DNA of 64,000 bases, from contig JASAND010022216.1 of NCBI GenBank assembly GCA_030248195.1, positions 1 to 64,000 of the forward strand, read 5' to 3'. The translations under genes and the position numbers were made by a program. The notes under the pieces are model-generated. The model was not told where the DNA came from and did not search any database. It saw only the letters and a list, made by a program, of their open reading frames with translations. This stretch comes from Trissonchulus latispiculum. Its lineage: Eukaryota > Nematoda > Enoplea > Enoplida > Ironidae. Positions 12,795 to 24,849 of this stretch are shown one piece after another; the first letter of the stretch is position 1, and each line of letters starts with the position of its first letter.

Positions 12795-13107
12795 TTAGTT
12801 AGTTGTTAGTTTATTTAAAACAGTCAACTTATATGCGAAAATACTGATCAAACAGAATGCCATAAACTTAGATACATCACTGGTTATGAAGGTTCGTGAT
12901 GGGCTGAGAGTCGACTGCAAGTACCCGACCTTCTGCAACAAATTGAAAAGAAATGCTTGCAAGATGGTTACGAACCACATTAAGCGTATCAGCCATAACA
13001 ACGTCATAAGGAGACCTATTCCAGAATTTAACAATTCTTGCACTGAAATAGTGCTTCCTTGCATCTAATCCAACAGGATTCATGATGTGTGCTTGAGCAC
13101 ATAGCAA
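12795..13107 (-). mobile_element. CR1-like LINE 3' fragment
   Basis: On the minus strand, FSARIVKFWNRSPYDVV and VVRNHLASIS match the C-terminal end of the LINE at 8405 (FFVNRVVPIWNSLD, VFKNRLANVS). A 3'-end relic between ENaC1 and the TIMP gene. Confidence 0.8.
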
Positions 13108-13392
13108 TCATAGTGTGAAATCCTGCGGGTTCCTTGTGTATTTTTGCAGGAAGATAGGGTCGAAAATGTTGTAATTTTAAGCACTCAGATGATTAACAGC
13201 AATGTTCCAGCTTGGTTGGTCGCCGCGGTCTTATTCCGGTCATTAACTAAAGGAAATAGATTTAAACTTTATAGGGAGGGAAGTAAAGAGTGAACTTCCT
13301 ACTCTCTTGCGTTCGCATCAATTAACGAACAATTAAAAAGACATTGCCTTAATTGTAATTAACAAAAACTGCACAATATCCTTTAATTATCA

Positions 13393-13398
13393 GATTTA
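13393..13398 (-). terminator. Polyadenylation signal AATAAA for the TIMP-like gene
   Basis: Reads AATAAA on the minus strand, 29 bases beyond the TAA stop at 13428-13430. Confidence 0.6.
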
Positions 13399-13427
13399 TT
13401 ATCAGATCAGATTATCAGAGTTGAGAT

Positions 13428-16129
13428 TTAGCATTCTGTATTCATAAGTTCTTCATGATCAGGGAAAGTTCCGTCCACTGCTGTAGCCCAAACAGAGTTG
13501 CACATGTCGATCTTCAACTCTCCGTCTTCTTCGCTGCCTAAACATAGCGGAAAACAAGAATTGCAAAAAATCCATTAACGATATTTAGTAGAACATTTCG
13601 CTTAGGATCTTATAAGGATTTGCTGGTGTTTTGCGGAAGTTTTGAACGGTCTGCAAACAGATCCATGTTATTCAAATCCGTAAGATTCTATGAAGACAAT
13701 GCTGTTTCTTTCAAAGACGTATCTACCATTCAATTCCCGCCAAAAAGTCAGGCAGTGGTAATGAGAAACATCAGTCTTGCACTTGTCACTACTAAATGTG
13801 CCTTAGTTCGAAGCAGATGACCCATGAGCTGCCGCCATACGTGTGCTTGGGGGGTATCACCCCCCCCCCCAGACCTGAGCTCACCCCCCAGAGGGGTCCC
13901 TCGCCCCCCCCCCAGAATCCGGATTTTTCCGGTAAAAAAACCGGAAAATCCGGTTTTTCGGCGGCCCTAGGCCGCCCTTCACCCCCCCCCCCTAAAATTT
14001 CCTCTCCTGCACATGTCTGGCTGCCACCGCTTCGAATAAAGACTGATTGCAGGGAGTGCGCTTCTCATAATCTCCTTATGATTGAATATAGTTGCATTAT
14101 TAAAGTTTCCATAAAATTAGGAATTTTAAGCCTTGACAAATCTCACATTGATAACAGACGGAACACAAGAAAGATGTGTTACTACAGCAGCAGTCGGAAA
14201 TAGAATCCACAGCCTTCAATTAACTAAAATCTCTACCAATTGAGCCACCGAGACGCAATCAAACCAAGCGTAAATTTGAATTAAAACTCAAGCGGTAGAT
14301 ACAGTCTTTGAGGGTTCTTGAGCTGAGTTGGGTGAGTCTCACCAATTTTAGCCCTCTATGTGTTTTAGAACGGCAGAGCAGTAGCCTCTAATACTCCACA
14401 AGTATAAATGATCTACTAAATGCCATCTCACTGCCTAGGCCAACTAATTAACACAGAATCACACCTGTAACGAATACAGTATAGCCGTCTCTTAAGCGGA
14501 TTCCACAGTTCTTACTGTCTGGACCAGTACTGACGCGAATGACTTTTCCAACGGAATCTGATTCCTTAAATATCAGTATTCAGATTGCGAGTAATTGCAA
14601 GATTATATGATAACACATTTAACGAAAATCAAAATTACGTTAGCGGTTTAGAAATCCCAAATATCCGAGTTTATTCTGGCAATGCTTTTCTGACCTCTTA
14701 TGTTCAACATTTCTTCCTTTTGAATTCTTGACGGGGAGGCTGTGTCCAGTTTGTCTTCACAGATACTGAGTGGCACTAAGCATAGTAATTTGTGTGGGAA
14801 CAAATCAAAATCAAATGTTCTGAATCAAATATCCCCGATTTGTTAAACTTTTAAACGATTTCTGGAGATTGACTTATGAGTTTTGCTAACTACTTTTCTA
14901 CAGCTTAGTGTTTGATTAAAAATGTTAACACCTTTGACAATGGGCTGCTGTTTGCAAAAATCAGTTACCTTAATCTCTCTGTCTACTAAAATGACATAAT
15001 GAAGTCTAATTGAAATTGTTGCCACGGTTTCTCCAGTTTCGTCAGTTTCGCTGGTATTCAGATAGCGGGCTGACGCCTGTGTTGAATTTACAACGCCAAC
15101 CACAGCTAAACAATAATGTTTAAATTTTATTTCGTTATAACACAAATTGCTTACAAAGACACTGTAGTCATTTGTTAAAATGTGTAAGACGAGTTAAGCG
15201 CAAATTTGAAATATAGAAACAAAATAGAAACCTATTCAGAAACAACAAACGTTAAGGGAACTGAGGACATTGGAAACAACTTTCCTGGTTTGTCTCTCAT
15301 CCCACCCCATCTGCGCTTGGGGCTTGGAGTGTCGAAAGATGCTGTGCTCCTGTATGAGCAGTTAATGCATGTCTTACTACCGGAGCCGAAAGGCCAACAA
15401 GGTGTCTGCTCCAGCTGCCCATTATATGACAGCATTCAGACGACGAAGCGAGAGTCATAAACTAGCTATGACTGATGAGGAAAGAAAAAGGTTAGCGCCC
15501 TCACAAAGCCTCTTGGCAGAGTAGCCCGGCAATAATAATAATAATTATAATAATAATTATAATACCAATAATAATAATAATAACAACAACAAGAATAACA
15601 CTGGAAAATATGGCTCTAATTTAAGCTCATAGAAAAATCGTTATATCTTGTTGCTTTTGTTTCATACTTTACCTCTGCCAGAATTTAATAATTTCGGAAA
15701 CCTAAAAAGCTCTGGACGAATTCTGTATTGGCAAGGTTTGCACAAAGCCTTTGACAGAAGCTAATAGGAGTTCCGAGCATTAACTTAAATCTTAACTCTA
15801 ATCACTACAACTGAACTATCTGAACCACATTACTAAGTCCCCGGAGCTTAATTAGAACGATCTAAAATCGGAAATCTAGTCGAATGTGTACATGTACAAC
15901 TTTCAACACTAGTGCTTATCACATTGCATTGCACTGATACCTCGTTTCTTGCTGTTTTGCAACTAACCAGTTGTTACACAGTGTCAAATATGGTCAAACA
16001 GTTACCAAAATCTGATTGGCAAAATCTTTCTTTTTCTGGAACATCCCCTTCGCATTCACAATCGGAGGTCCGGGATTGCACAGCAACAAGTAATGACAAA
16101 ATCAAGGCGACACAATACCACCTTAGCAT
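13428..16129 (-). CDS. Secreted TIMP/NTR-domain protein, four exons, complete
   Basis: Exons on the minus strand: 16129-16006, 15105-14969, 14564-14465, 13537-13428. Phases agree (1, 0, 1) and give 156 residues. Exon 1 starts at MLRWYCVALILSLLVAVQS, a clear signal peptide, followed by DCECEGD and RFCQSDF, the TIMP C.C....FC.SD pattern. Exon 2 has VVGVVNSTQ and IRLHYVILVDREIK (Y.v.v..vfK). Exon 3 has NCGIRLRDGYTVFVTG (CGv.L..g.eYl.tG). Exon 4 has DGELKIDMCNSVW and ends in a terminal Cys. This is the NTR barrel of tissue inhibitors of metalloproteinases, without the vertebrate C-terminal domain. The C.C pair sits a few residues after the likely signal cleavage site rather than at the mature N-terminus, so zinc-chelating inhibition is not assured. 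The introns contain a MITE and a tRNA-like repeat. Confidence 0.9.
13837..14019 (+). mobile_element. G-tract MITE, copy 2 (9-bp target duplication)
   Basis: Same ends (ATACGTGTGC ... ACATGTCTG) and the same CCGG palindrome as the copy at 8166. The flanks are GCTGCCGCC and GCTGCCACC, an 8/9 duplication. It lies in the last intron of the TIMP-like gene. Confidence 0.88.
14165..14290 (-). repeat. tRNA-related SINE/MITE, copy 1
   Basis: The minus strand reads GGTGGCTCAATTGGTAGAG, a pol III A-box-like segment, preceded by TTGCGTCTC and followed by a degenerate B-box region. It aligns along its length with the copy at 22640. Too degenerate to be a functional tRNA. Confidence 0.65.
15529..15600. 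repeat. AAT-rich interrupted microsatellite
   Basis: AATAATAATAATTATAATAA type tract within intron 1 of the TIMP-like gene. Confidence 0.9.
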
Positions 16130-16189
16130 TGTGCTGATACTAAAAAAGACTACCTGTTTTATATTTTCAGTTACAATCATATATTAAGG

Positions 16190-16560
16190 GTCTAATCGGG
16201 GTTTGTCCTTAGAAAATTTTGAGAGGGCTTGAAACCTTAAACTGAAATTTTCGATGGGGATTGAACCTTATGAAGAAATTAATGAGAATTTTCGGAATAT
16301 TAACGCAAATGTTTTTAAAATTTTTGATTTTCTCATGACTTACAACAAATTCTTCAATCCTCAGAATAACTCAAAATTTTGTACGATTTTTCCGAAAACT
16401 TAAAACTAAGTAAATTTTTTAATTTTTAGTTTAAAAGCATATTTTCCGGTTATTTTTGTTAAAACGTTGGCATTTTCCTTCCCTTGTCCCCGCTGGCGGT
16501 TGGGCTTGTAGCTTGCTCGGGCTGGGGGGAGGGGGGTTGGAACCCCGGGTTAACTTGTGG
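16190..16560. repeat. Dispersed repeat, family R1
   Basis: Begins near AAAATTTTGAGAGGGCTTG and ends in a G-rich segment (CTCGGGCTGGGG). A diverged copy in the same order is at 46040-46420, and a short piece is at 53820-53865. Non-coding. Confidence 0.7.
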
Positions 16561-16747
16561 CTGCAACAATGTAGCTGCCTTAGGTCTTCCGAAAGTAGTA
16601 TTCATGAGTTAACGCACCGAGCATATACCTTACATGATTTCAACATGATAGCTTATGAGTGTCATACTCTTATCTATTATACACTCTTGCTAGTACTGTT
16701 TGCTATGCAAATGTGTTCTCCGATTAAGTAAACCGTAATAAAACAAG

Positions 16748-16908
16748 TAAAGGTGCATTCATAGTTCCTGTCGCAAGCAGACGCGCGTAGACACGCGTTC
16801 GTGAGCATGAATTCGTTACAACTGATTTTAAACGGTTAAAAAGGCATGTTACAATCTGATGCGTCGACGCGCGTCTCAATACGTTTGCGACTATGAATTC
16901 ACCTTTAA
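16748..16908. mobile_element. Short foldback MITE
   Basis: AAGGTGCATTCATAG at the left and CTATGAATTCACCTTTAA at the right are inverted, with GTCGCAA/TTGCGAC and ACGCGCGTAGAC/GTCGACGCGCGT just inside. Confidence 0.7.
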
Positions 16909-16909
16909 C

Positions 16910-17520
16910 CCTCTTCTGCCCAAGACTCCGCGAAGAAATCGGCTCAAAATGACCAATTTTACGTTTTTGGCTGCCGTTTTTTACTGAGACCATCTAGAGA
17001 GATGGGACTGCCACCAATCGATAGAGAATTAATTGCTCTACATTTCATGATTTAGCATTGAGGGTCTCCGATGCACCCAGAAAAAGTTACAAGCCGTCAA
17101 AGTCGGACAAAGTACGAAATTTTGCTAAATTTTCATTGCAAAAATCCAATAAATTTATTTCTAGCTGCAAGACTTGATTTAGAGACGGGATCAACTATAC
17201 GTTATTTTAATGCGCATAACCTCCCGCATCACCTGGTGGAACGACTTTTCTGCCGACGAACTACAGCCGGCTCTGGATTTGCTTAAATGCGCTCGAACAG
17301 GGCTTGAAATCTTCAAAATTTCCATAGCCGGCGGAATGCCATAGAAACTAGATTTTTTCAAGCAGGTGTCGAAATATTCTCCCAAAATAGGGTGGACGTG
17401 TTAAAGATAAAAGGAGCAAATGCCCAGATTGCCAACCGGCAACTGCGCCCTATCCCAAAATATAAGATGCCAAAAAATCAGCACTTGTGCCAATTGGCAG
17501 CCGCGGGAATAAAAGGGTTA
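16910..17520. repeat. Dispersed repeat, family R2
   Basis: Shares ordered blocks (AGAGATGGGACTGC, AATCGATAGA, TACACCCAGAAAAAGTTA type) with 49140-49470. No coding signal. Confidence 0.65.
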
Positions 17521-18290
17521 AGGTCAGTCCTGCGATTAGTGTCATTAACGATTTATATTATTACTTATTTATTCATTCTAATTTAATTAATTAATAGTTA
17601 ACTAATTCTAATGGTGAGGCGGTTAGTCTACGCTTTTGAAACTTTATAGCTCAAGAGAGTACACTAATGTATGTAACACAGAATGATTTCTAAAAATTCC
17701 GATACCAAAATAGACAGGCCGATAGAAATGTAGTTTAGGTTAAATGCCGGTGATTAAACGGAAAGTAGGTTTTTCTGTAACCGTCAGACTGGAACGACTT
17801 ATGTTGCGATTTGCTGAAGATTTTAACGTTCGGTATTGCAAGGACACATCAGCATACTATTTCCAGGTTTTCATGTTTCGCTTGAATAAGAATGTTATCA
17901 GAAATTACACATTCTTCCGGTAATATCCTCTATTACCATCCTAACTGTTCAAAGTTTTGCAAAAAAATTTCCTTGCAACTGTTACTGATTCCCCAGTTAT
18001 GTGACTAACAGATATATAAATTTTCGTCAAGATTCGTCAAGGTTTGTTGAAGAAAGCGACACACTACATGCATGGCGTCAATTTTCGTCGTTGTGTCCAC
18101 ATTCCTGATTAATCGAATTATACAACTAGTGCTACAAGGGATAAGAAAATTGCCTAAAAATAGTTTGGGATATGAAAATTGCCTACACAAGTTGTCGGAA
18201 TAGTTGCAATCACAGCTAAAAGTACAAATATTATGTATTGGATGACTACTTTCATCCCAAGTTATTTTACACAGGAGGTGCCCAAATTAG
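17521..18290. other. Gene-free stretch
   Basis: AT-rich sequence with short chance open frames. I see no domain, RNA or repeat signature. Confidence 0.5.
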
Positions 18291-18880
18291 AGATGAGATC
18301 AGGGCGACAAAGGGGGAACGGGCGGGGGGGAAAAAAAGGAGGAAGGGGGGGGGAGGGGGAAATGGAGGGGGGGGGGGGGGGGGGGGGGGGTTTCCACATG
18401 GGTCAAATATTGTTTGAGTTTGCGTACGGTTTTTTGAATTTTAGATGATGATGAGTGCCTGTCTGTGTTTGTTTGTCTGTTTTTGAGTAACAAAAATCAA
18501 CCTACTATGTCACTATTTTTAATGAAATTAAGGAGTTCAAATATGGCTAATTTAGTCCTCCGATTTATATGCTTTGACTAATTTTCAGGGGGGGTGAAAT
18601 TGATGATGGGTCCCGAAAATAAGATGTGCGGCAGAACACATGATTGTTCACGTCTCGATCTCGAAACGAAATCGAAGAATTTTTTAAAAACTCAGGGCTT
18701 TTCGGGGCCGGGCCGGGCCGGCAGACAAGCAGGGGGGGGGGAAGGGTGAAGGGGGGGGGGAAATTTGAACAGGGCCGGGCCGGGCCTGAAAATTGGGCCC
18801 TGATCTCATCTCTAGCCCAAATGGGCGGGGGCGGACATTTTCTCAGGTCAAGGGGGGGGCCAAATTTCCTCTAAAGACAT
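18291..18880. repeat. G-rich low-complexity block
   Basis: Contains runs of up to about 20 G near 18368-18390, GGGGAGGGGGAAAT-type stretches, and GGGCCGGGCCGGGCC at 18709-18725. Strong G-quadruplex potential on the plus strand; no gene. Confidence 0.85.
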
Positions 18881-19297
18881 TTTGGCATGAATTAGATTAA
18901 GGTTGTCAAATCTTAGCTTGCGGCGAAAGTCAGCCGTCGTATCAAGGTTCATCACTTTCAAAACGTCTTTCCCCGATTGGCTGCTAACAGACCTATAGAT
19001 TAATCATAAAGAAATAATGAAAAACGCCTGTCTGCAGACACAAAGGCGAAGCCTTAAGTCAGAAACACGAGGGACCAAGACCATTTCTTGATGCAGGACC
19101 TAAAGATTAAGTGATGTACCGTTTCGACCACCTCTGCTCTGCAACAATATCGTTCAGTCCAAGTTCTGGGACATTTTGAAGCAAGGCACTTCTTTACGAT
19201 ATTGGAACACATTGCCGACACCTCTTTACTGATTGGCGAAGCAGTCGTTCAATGAGTCAGTAACTTCCAGCCAAAACGAATTCCGGATAGTAATTAA

Positions 19298-19890
19298 GGG
19301 GGGGGCTACCAATTTCACTAAAAGTTCGATGTTGGAAAAGCTAGCTAGTCTTTTGGCACATAATAAGGTTTAGTGTAAATTAGTTTAAAGTTTGAAAGAA
19401 TTCCATGCAGCGTAGCGTCCTGTGGAGCTATCAGAAGTTGGTGTTGTCAGTCCAATGCTCGACATGACACGTACACAAACTTCGCCTCGCCCTGATAGCT
19501 TTGCGTAAGGTGCGGTACCCAAATTTTCTAGAAATAGTTCTGACATATAGCGCTTTGACATCATGCAAAATAATCATTAGATCAATGTATATTTTTCTGT
19601 GAGATACAATCAAAGTGCGAAAAATTGGGTGTTGTAGGTCTATACGGGTGGAGGTTAACTAGCGTCTAATGAGCTGTGGTTTATCAAATGAACCCACTTT
19701 GTTTCAATTAATACTCCAAGTATCAATAAAAGTTAACGGAGGTTTTAATAATAATTAACTAGTTAATTATACATGTAAATCATAGGCACAAACATCTGGG
19801 CACCACCGGCACCAGCAGTGGGTGGTCCTCGAACCGCCATTTCATCACTACTAGTGTATGTGAGGTATATTGTTGCCCACCCTAAACTTT
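19298..19890 (+). mobile_element. TTAA-flanked G-tipped element, partial copy
   Basis: Starts directly after TTAA (19294-19297) with GGGGGGGGCTACCAATTTCAC. It follows the same sequence as the element at 23905 for about 430 bp, then matches that element's right part (ATTGTTGCCCACCCTAAAC). The right tip is not found. Confidence 0.75.
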
Positions 19891-20056
19891 TTGGGTTGCC
19901 GCTTTTTCACAAAAAGGCAACCCTTTGTGTTGGGTATGTCCGTTATTTATTATTACTATTTATTATTATTGGGTTGCCGCTTTTTCAACAAAAAGGCAAC
20001 CCTTTAACTTGGGTATGTCCGTTATTTATTTATTATTATTATTATTTATTTATTTA
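19886..20056. repeat. 85-bp tandem duplication with palindromic GGGTTGCC...GGCAACCC
   Basis: Two adjacent units of GGGTTGCCGCTTTTTCA...AAAAAGGCAACCC, each followed by TTGGGTATGTCCG and TTATT runs. Confidence 0.8.
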
Positions 20057-21350
20057 TTATTTCTTGCCGAATGTGTCCACCCCCAGATCTCGAGATTGGT
20101 AAGGGGTAGAGAGGTGGTTGATACCTCATTTTGAAGGTCTTGACTTGAACTGCTCCCGGAAGCGCGGGGAGCCCCGGGGGAGCAGAGGTGCTCCCGTAGC
20201 ACCCCCGTGAGTAAAAATGAGTAAAATAAAAAAGTTGTCCAAATGAGCTAATTTTGGTATCATTCGAAAGCTCTCGGCGAGTAATGAAAAAGTTGTAATT
20301 GGGTCAAGGCCTGAAAATGTACCTATTTTGAGTTATGAGGCGAAAAACGGTCAAAAATGGCCAAAAACGGCCAAAATGGCTCAAAATTGAAAATTGTCGG
20401 ATCCGGTCGATATGGGTGTCATTCGAAAGCTCTCGTTGAGTAGATGAAAGGTTGTAATAGGGTCAAAGCACCAAAATGTAGAAAACATGAGTTACGGGGT
20501 CTCAAAGGGGTCAAAAATGGCCAAACCGGCCAAAATGGGTCAAAATTGAAAGTAATGGAAACCGTTCAATATGAGCATCATTGGAAAGCTCTTGTTACGT
20601 AGATAAAATGTTGTAATAGGGCCAAAGCACCAAAATGTACAGAAAATGAGTTACGGGGCCTCAAAGGGGTCAAAAATGGCCAAAACCGGTCAAAATGGGT
20701 CAAAATCAAAAGTTATGGAAAAACGACAATATGGGTATCAATCGAAAGATCTCTTTGAGTATATAAAAAGTTGTCATAGGGACAAGGAGTAATATCGTAG
20801 GATAATTGACTTATCCCGTTTATAAGAGGAAAAATGACAGCGGCAACCCATTCATGCCACTTTGCTTGTTTTTCTTTATTATTTCTTGCCGCATGTGTCC
20901 ACCCCTAGATTTCGAGATTTGAAAGAGGTAGAGGGGTGAGTGATACCTCGTTTAGAAGGTCTTGACTTGGACGTTTGCATATTCTGCATATGCATAGTCT
21001 CCAGGCGACCCGATACGACTCAGGGTAAAAGTGCTCGATACGGTGATTCTGCAAATGTAAAAGATTGAAAGTTGTCCAATTGGGCTCGCATGGGTATCCG
21101 CTTTTGGGCTCGCATGGGTATCCTTCGAAAGCTCTCGTTGTGTAGATAAAAAGTTGTAATAGGGCCAAAGCACCAAAATGTATGAAATATGAGTTACGGA
21201 ACTTCAAATGGGTCAAAAATGGCCAAAACCGGCCAAAATGGGTCAAAACCAAAAGTTCTGGAAAAACCACAATATGGGTTTCATTCGAAGGCTCTCTTTG
21301 AGTACATAAAAAGTTCTCATAGGGACAAGGAATAATATCGTAGGATAATT
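20056..21350. repeat. Tandem about-125-bp repeats (ATTCGAAAGCTCTC family) between direct repeats
   Basis: Units at about 20250, 20400, 20560, 20715 and 21115 share ATTCGAAAGCTCTCGTTGAG, AAAAAGTTGTAATAGGG and GGTCAAAAATGGCCAAAACC blocks. A segment of about 95 bp starting TTATTTCTTGCCG occurs at 20056 and again at 20878. Short open frames across the units are not genes. Confidence 0.8.
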
Positions 21351-21353
21351 GCT

Positions 21354-21731
21354 CTAGGGCCTTTTCAAGAAAGGGTAGATTACAGTTAAAATTAACTCAA
21401 TCCTTTTCATGAAAATGTTAACAGATGGAAAATCAAGTTTCAGTGGACTTAAACCAAGTTAAAGCAGTCAAGATTAACTCTATATTCCGCCTAACCCTTT
21501 TTTGGAAAGACCCTGAGAGGGGTTTTGGCGAGTGGACATTTGGCTACTTTTTGTAAACAAGTGGCAAGATCTACACACATTGCACATTGTAATAACGGCA
21601 TAGAAGGGTAGAGTTAATCTTGACTGTTTTAACTAGTTTTAACTAAATTCAACCATGAGTTTCCCGTCTTTTAACTCTTTCATGTAAAAGGTTCGAGTTA
21701 ATTTTAACCTGTACCTTTTTGAGAAGTCCCC
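21354..21731. mobile_element. MITE with arms of about 140 bp
   Basis: The left arm (AGGGCCTTTTCAAGAAAGGG, then GTTAAAATTAACTC and CCTTTTCATG) is the reverse complement of the right arm ending GAGTTAATTTTAACC...TTTTTGAGAAGTCCC. An arm fragment recurs at 48888-48930. Confidence 0.83.
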
Positions 21732-21759
21732 AAGTTTTGACGAAAGCATATTTCAGCCC

Positions 21760-22265
21760 ACTCAATATTGAGTAGTAGCAGCAGTGTTCAGTTCAGGACA
21801 AGTTGAAATTAATTTTTGATCGAAAGATTGTCTCAGTTGGTCTATCATCGGTTCACTGTCGGTGCATAAATGGCAATTGCGACCGCAGTTGAGGCGATAG
21901 AGCAAATCGCCATAAATTTTCACCCCTACACGAAGTAGAACCCCTTTTCTAGTTCTAGGCTGACGAGTTCTTGTCTGGAAACGTTTCCTATTAGTTCGTC
22001 CCTGGAATTTTTTGACAGCCACCTCACCAAAGTCGGTGCGCCGGTTAGGGGTAGTGCCGGCTAAGAACGGATATGTTTTTGAGGTGAAGGGGATGCTGAC
22101 ACTGAATAATTGTCATAGCAATTACCGAGGTGTACTAGGTGTTCTACAAGGCTTTGAAAACCTCCACTAAGTCCACCGTGATGGACTTTCTGTGGTAGCA
22201 CCACCTAACGGACGGCCACCCCTTAACAATCTCGGTAAATTGCCCAGGAGGGATGTGAAATTGCT
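21760..22265 (-). repeat. Retroposon-family 3' end, copy 1
   Basis: 22025-22260 aligns with the 3' end of the PLAT retroposon (28345-28575): shared GGTTAGG.GTAGTG, TGACAC.GAATAATTGTC and CAATTACC.GAGG blocks. A T6 run lies at the expected 3' tip (22010-22015). A plus-strand relative is at 47420-47600. Confidence 0.6.
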
Positions 22266-22639
22266 GCTAGAGATTATTTTTTGCAAGCTCTAGACTTAAC
22301 CTGATACTCCACTTATAGCACAGTAAGAAATCACTGTTTGAAGGACTGATGAGATCTTGTGTTTGAAACTTTTTCCATTAATGAAGCATGAAGCTGGTAT
22401 CGTAGTCAGCCGGTGAAGGTGAAAGGTGAACAGTGTTACAATACTTGTAACAGTCTTTGTCATTCCCAAGACATACCGAGAACAATAATAATTAAATAGT
22501 AATAATAAATAATAATAATAATGATAATTATTATTATGATAATAAAGAAGAATTATAATTACATTTATAATTAAAATGTTTCAGGATGCCTCCCTCAAGT
22601 TCTAGTGTCTTGAATGACTGCATCAATTGTTGAGATATC

Positions 22640-22816
22640 GCACACTGACGAATGAAACAACGAACGAAATTAAGATATGTCACTACAGCATCTCTGACCC
22701 GAAAAATTCGGGCTTTTGGTTTGGATCGAACCCACTACCTTTGGCTATCTAAGTCAACGCCCTACCGATTGAGCCACCATGCACAATCGAACCAAGCTTA
22801 AGTTTCAATTCGTTCC
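22640..22816 (-). repeat. tRNA-related SINE/MITE, copy 2
   Basis: The minus strand carries GGTGGCTCAATCGGTAGGGC (A-box-like) and GTGGGTTCGATCC (B-box-like) about 35 bp apart, with a plausible anticodon-stem-like segment. Both sides are closed by ATATGTCACTACAG and its reverse complement. It resembles a tRNA pseudogene inside an inverted-repeat element. The tRNA-like core is at 22718-22783. Confidence 0.68.
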
Positions 22817-23900
22817 AAAACTGTAGTGACATATTAGAGGACGGTTTCGCCAGCCCGCTGAGAAAATGTATTACTTCTGCGATAGCTAACCCTGTCTATT
22901 AACGGATTTAAGGTAAAGGATAGTAATACTGTCTCTAAAAACAAGTAAATGGTGCACGAGTGCACGAGGGCCTTCCATAAGAGGTAAGCAATAGAAATTA
23001 GTGAACAACGCTAAGGTGTGTTGTAAAGTACTGACACAACAACTGAACCTATCCTTAATTGATGAGACCTTACTTATTCATGTTGCAGCTGACAGATAAG
23101 TCTGGACACATATCTATTTTAATTGGCAGCAATTTCAGTGCTTGCCAAGGCTGGGAGGCCTTCTTTGGTGTACAGTCTAGCTGTCTACGTTGGAGTTCAA
23201 GAGTTGTATAAATGTTGATTAGCAGAGATTGATACCAACAAAGATTATTTGGGAAGATGTTGTGCACAATGATGCCTCTGTCTTAAAGCGAGTTTTGAAG
23301 ACTAGAGAGCAAGCAATGCAAAGTCGTCCAGTTATTTTGAAATTGCCATTATTAAACTCATCATATTGAGCGGTTAGCAAAACCAACGTCGGAATTATGC
23401 CTCTTTTATGGGCCTACTATAGTTTTTTTGTGTGGTCGTCTTATCGACCTGTTCCAATTCTACGTGTTATGCTGCTACTGACTTATTCTCCTATTCCGCT
23501 ACTTCTTCTTTGCTTCATGGATATTATCCTGTTGGTTCTGTTTGGCCTTAGTTGCCCCTCAAACCGGGTTCAAGTTGAGCTATATGTTCTATTTCACTTG
23601 TAAGTTGACGCAATATTCAAACTACCTCAATAATTAATGTCGTACTTCCGTAAGATTAAAAATTGCCTTGTCGCACTCAGTCTAAGAAGACCATTGCAGA
23701 AGGATTTTTGTAAGAGAAATATATTTTGTAGTTTTTACAAATTTCTGTGTCAGACTTATGTTCTTGTAAACCCTCTGCTGTTTTAGGTTCATAACTCCCT
23801 TATTTATCCCGAACACTCCCTATTAAGCAATGTTTGCGATCTTTGTACTTTTAGGGTAAGTTCACAAAAAACTTAAACTACTTAACTTAAACGACTTAAC
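22817..23900. other. Gene-free stretch
   Basis: No supported gene. A hydrophobic open frame at 23397-23603 has no recognisable domain. TTAA-rich AACTTAAAC repeats start at about 23855. Confidence 0.45.
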
Positions 23901-24849
23901 TTAAGGGGGGGGGGCTACGAATTTCACTAAAAGTTCGATGTTGGAAAAGCTAGCTAGTCTTTTGCCACATAATAGTATTAGGTTTAGTATAAAATAGTTT
24001 AAAGTTTGAAAGAATTCCATGCAGTGTAGCGTCCTGTGGAGCCATCAGAAGTTGGTCTTGTCGGTCCAAAGCTCAACATGATACGTGCACAAACTTCGCC
24101 TTGCCCTGATTGCTATACGCAAGGTACGGTACCCAAATTTTCCAGAAATAGTTCTGACATATAGTGCTTTGATACCGTGTAAAATAATCTCTAGACCATT
24201 GTATTATTTTCTGTATGATACAATAAAATTGCGAAAAAATGAGTGTTGTAGATTTATACTGGTGGAGGTTAACTGACGCCTAATGGGCTATGGTTTACCA
24301 AATGAACCCAACTTTGCTCCAATTAATACTCCTAGTATTTGACTTAACGTATGTAACAATGACGTGATTTCGTTAATCCCTGCGTTCGCAGTGCTAGATT
24401 ACATATCAATATTGTTGCTGTTATTTCGTGGCATTTCAAAGATGTGAGCCAATTACTCCAAAGTACTTTGGCAGAATCGGCTGAAACTTTCCGCATTACA
24501 GGCCAGTGAGTGTACCAAGATATGCCGAAAGCTATTGTAAAGGTTTGTTGTTTGCCAGTGAACAGGGAGGGAAGCAAACTGAGAAACAATCTGAGAGGGG
24601 CCGGAAATTGGTCCCCCCAACACCTGTACCGAAGTTTCTCTCCGGTCCCTAGTTAGTTCTCCCCCAAAATTTTGCCCCACTGGCTCCCCACCTGCTGGAG
24701 AACCCCAGGTGTTCATCAAGGCCCCCGAAAAATTTATGTCCCCCCGAGACATTTCTCCCAATGACCGTCCCCTGGAAACGGAATGACTGCGCCGAGTCCT
24801 GGGTGGGGTCGGGGGTCGAACAGCACCACGAAAAATTGGGGGGTGGGGG

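Noticed and set aside
15360..15520. Coding-like frame (MTAFRRRSESHKLAMTDEER) in a TIMP intron
   Set aside because: Short, unsupported by similarity, and opposite in strand to the host gene.
22718..22783. Functional tRNA gene
   Set aside because: The stems are imperfect and the copy at 14.2 kb is more decayed; better explained as a repeat.
23086..23208. Plus-strand terminal-exon-like frame (LTDKSGHISILIGSNFSACQ)
   Set aside because: It has a good acceptor, but no partner exon, domain or poly(A) signal was found.
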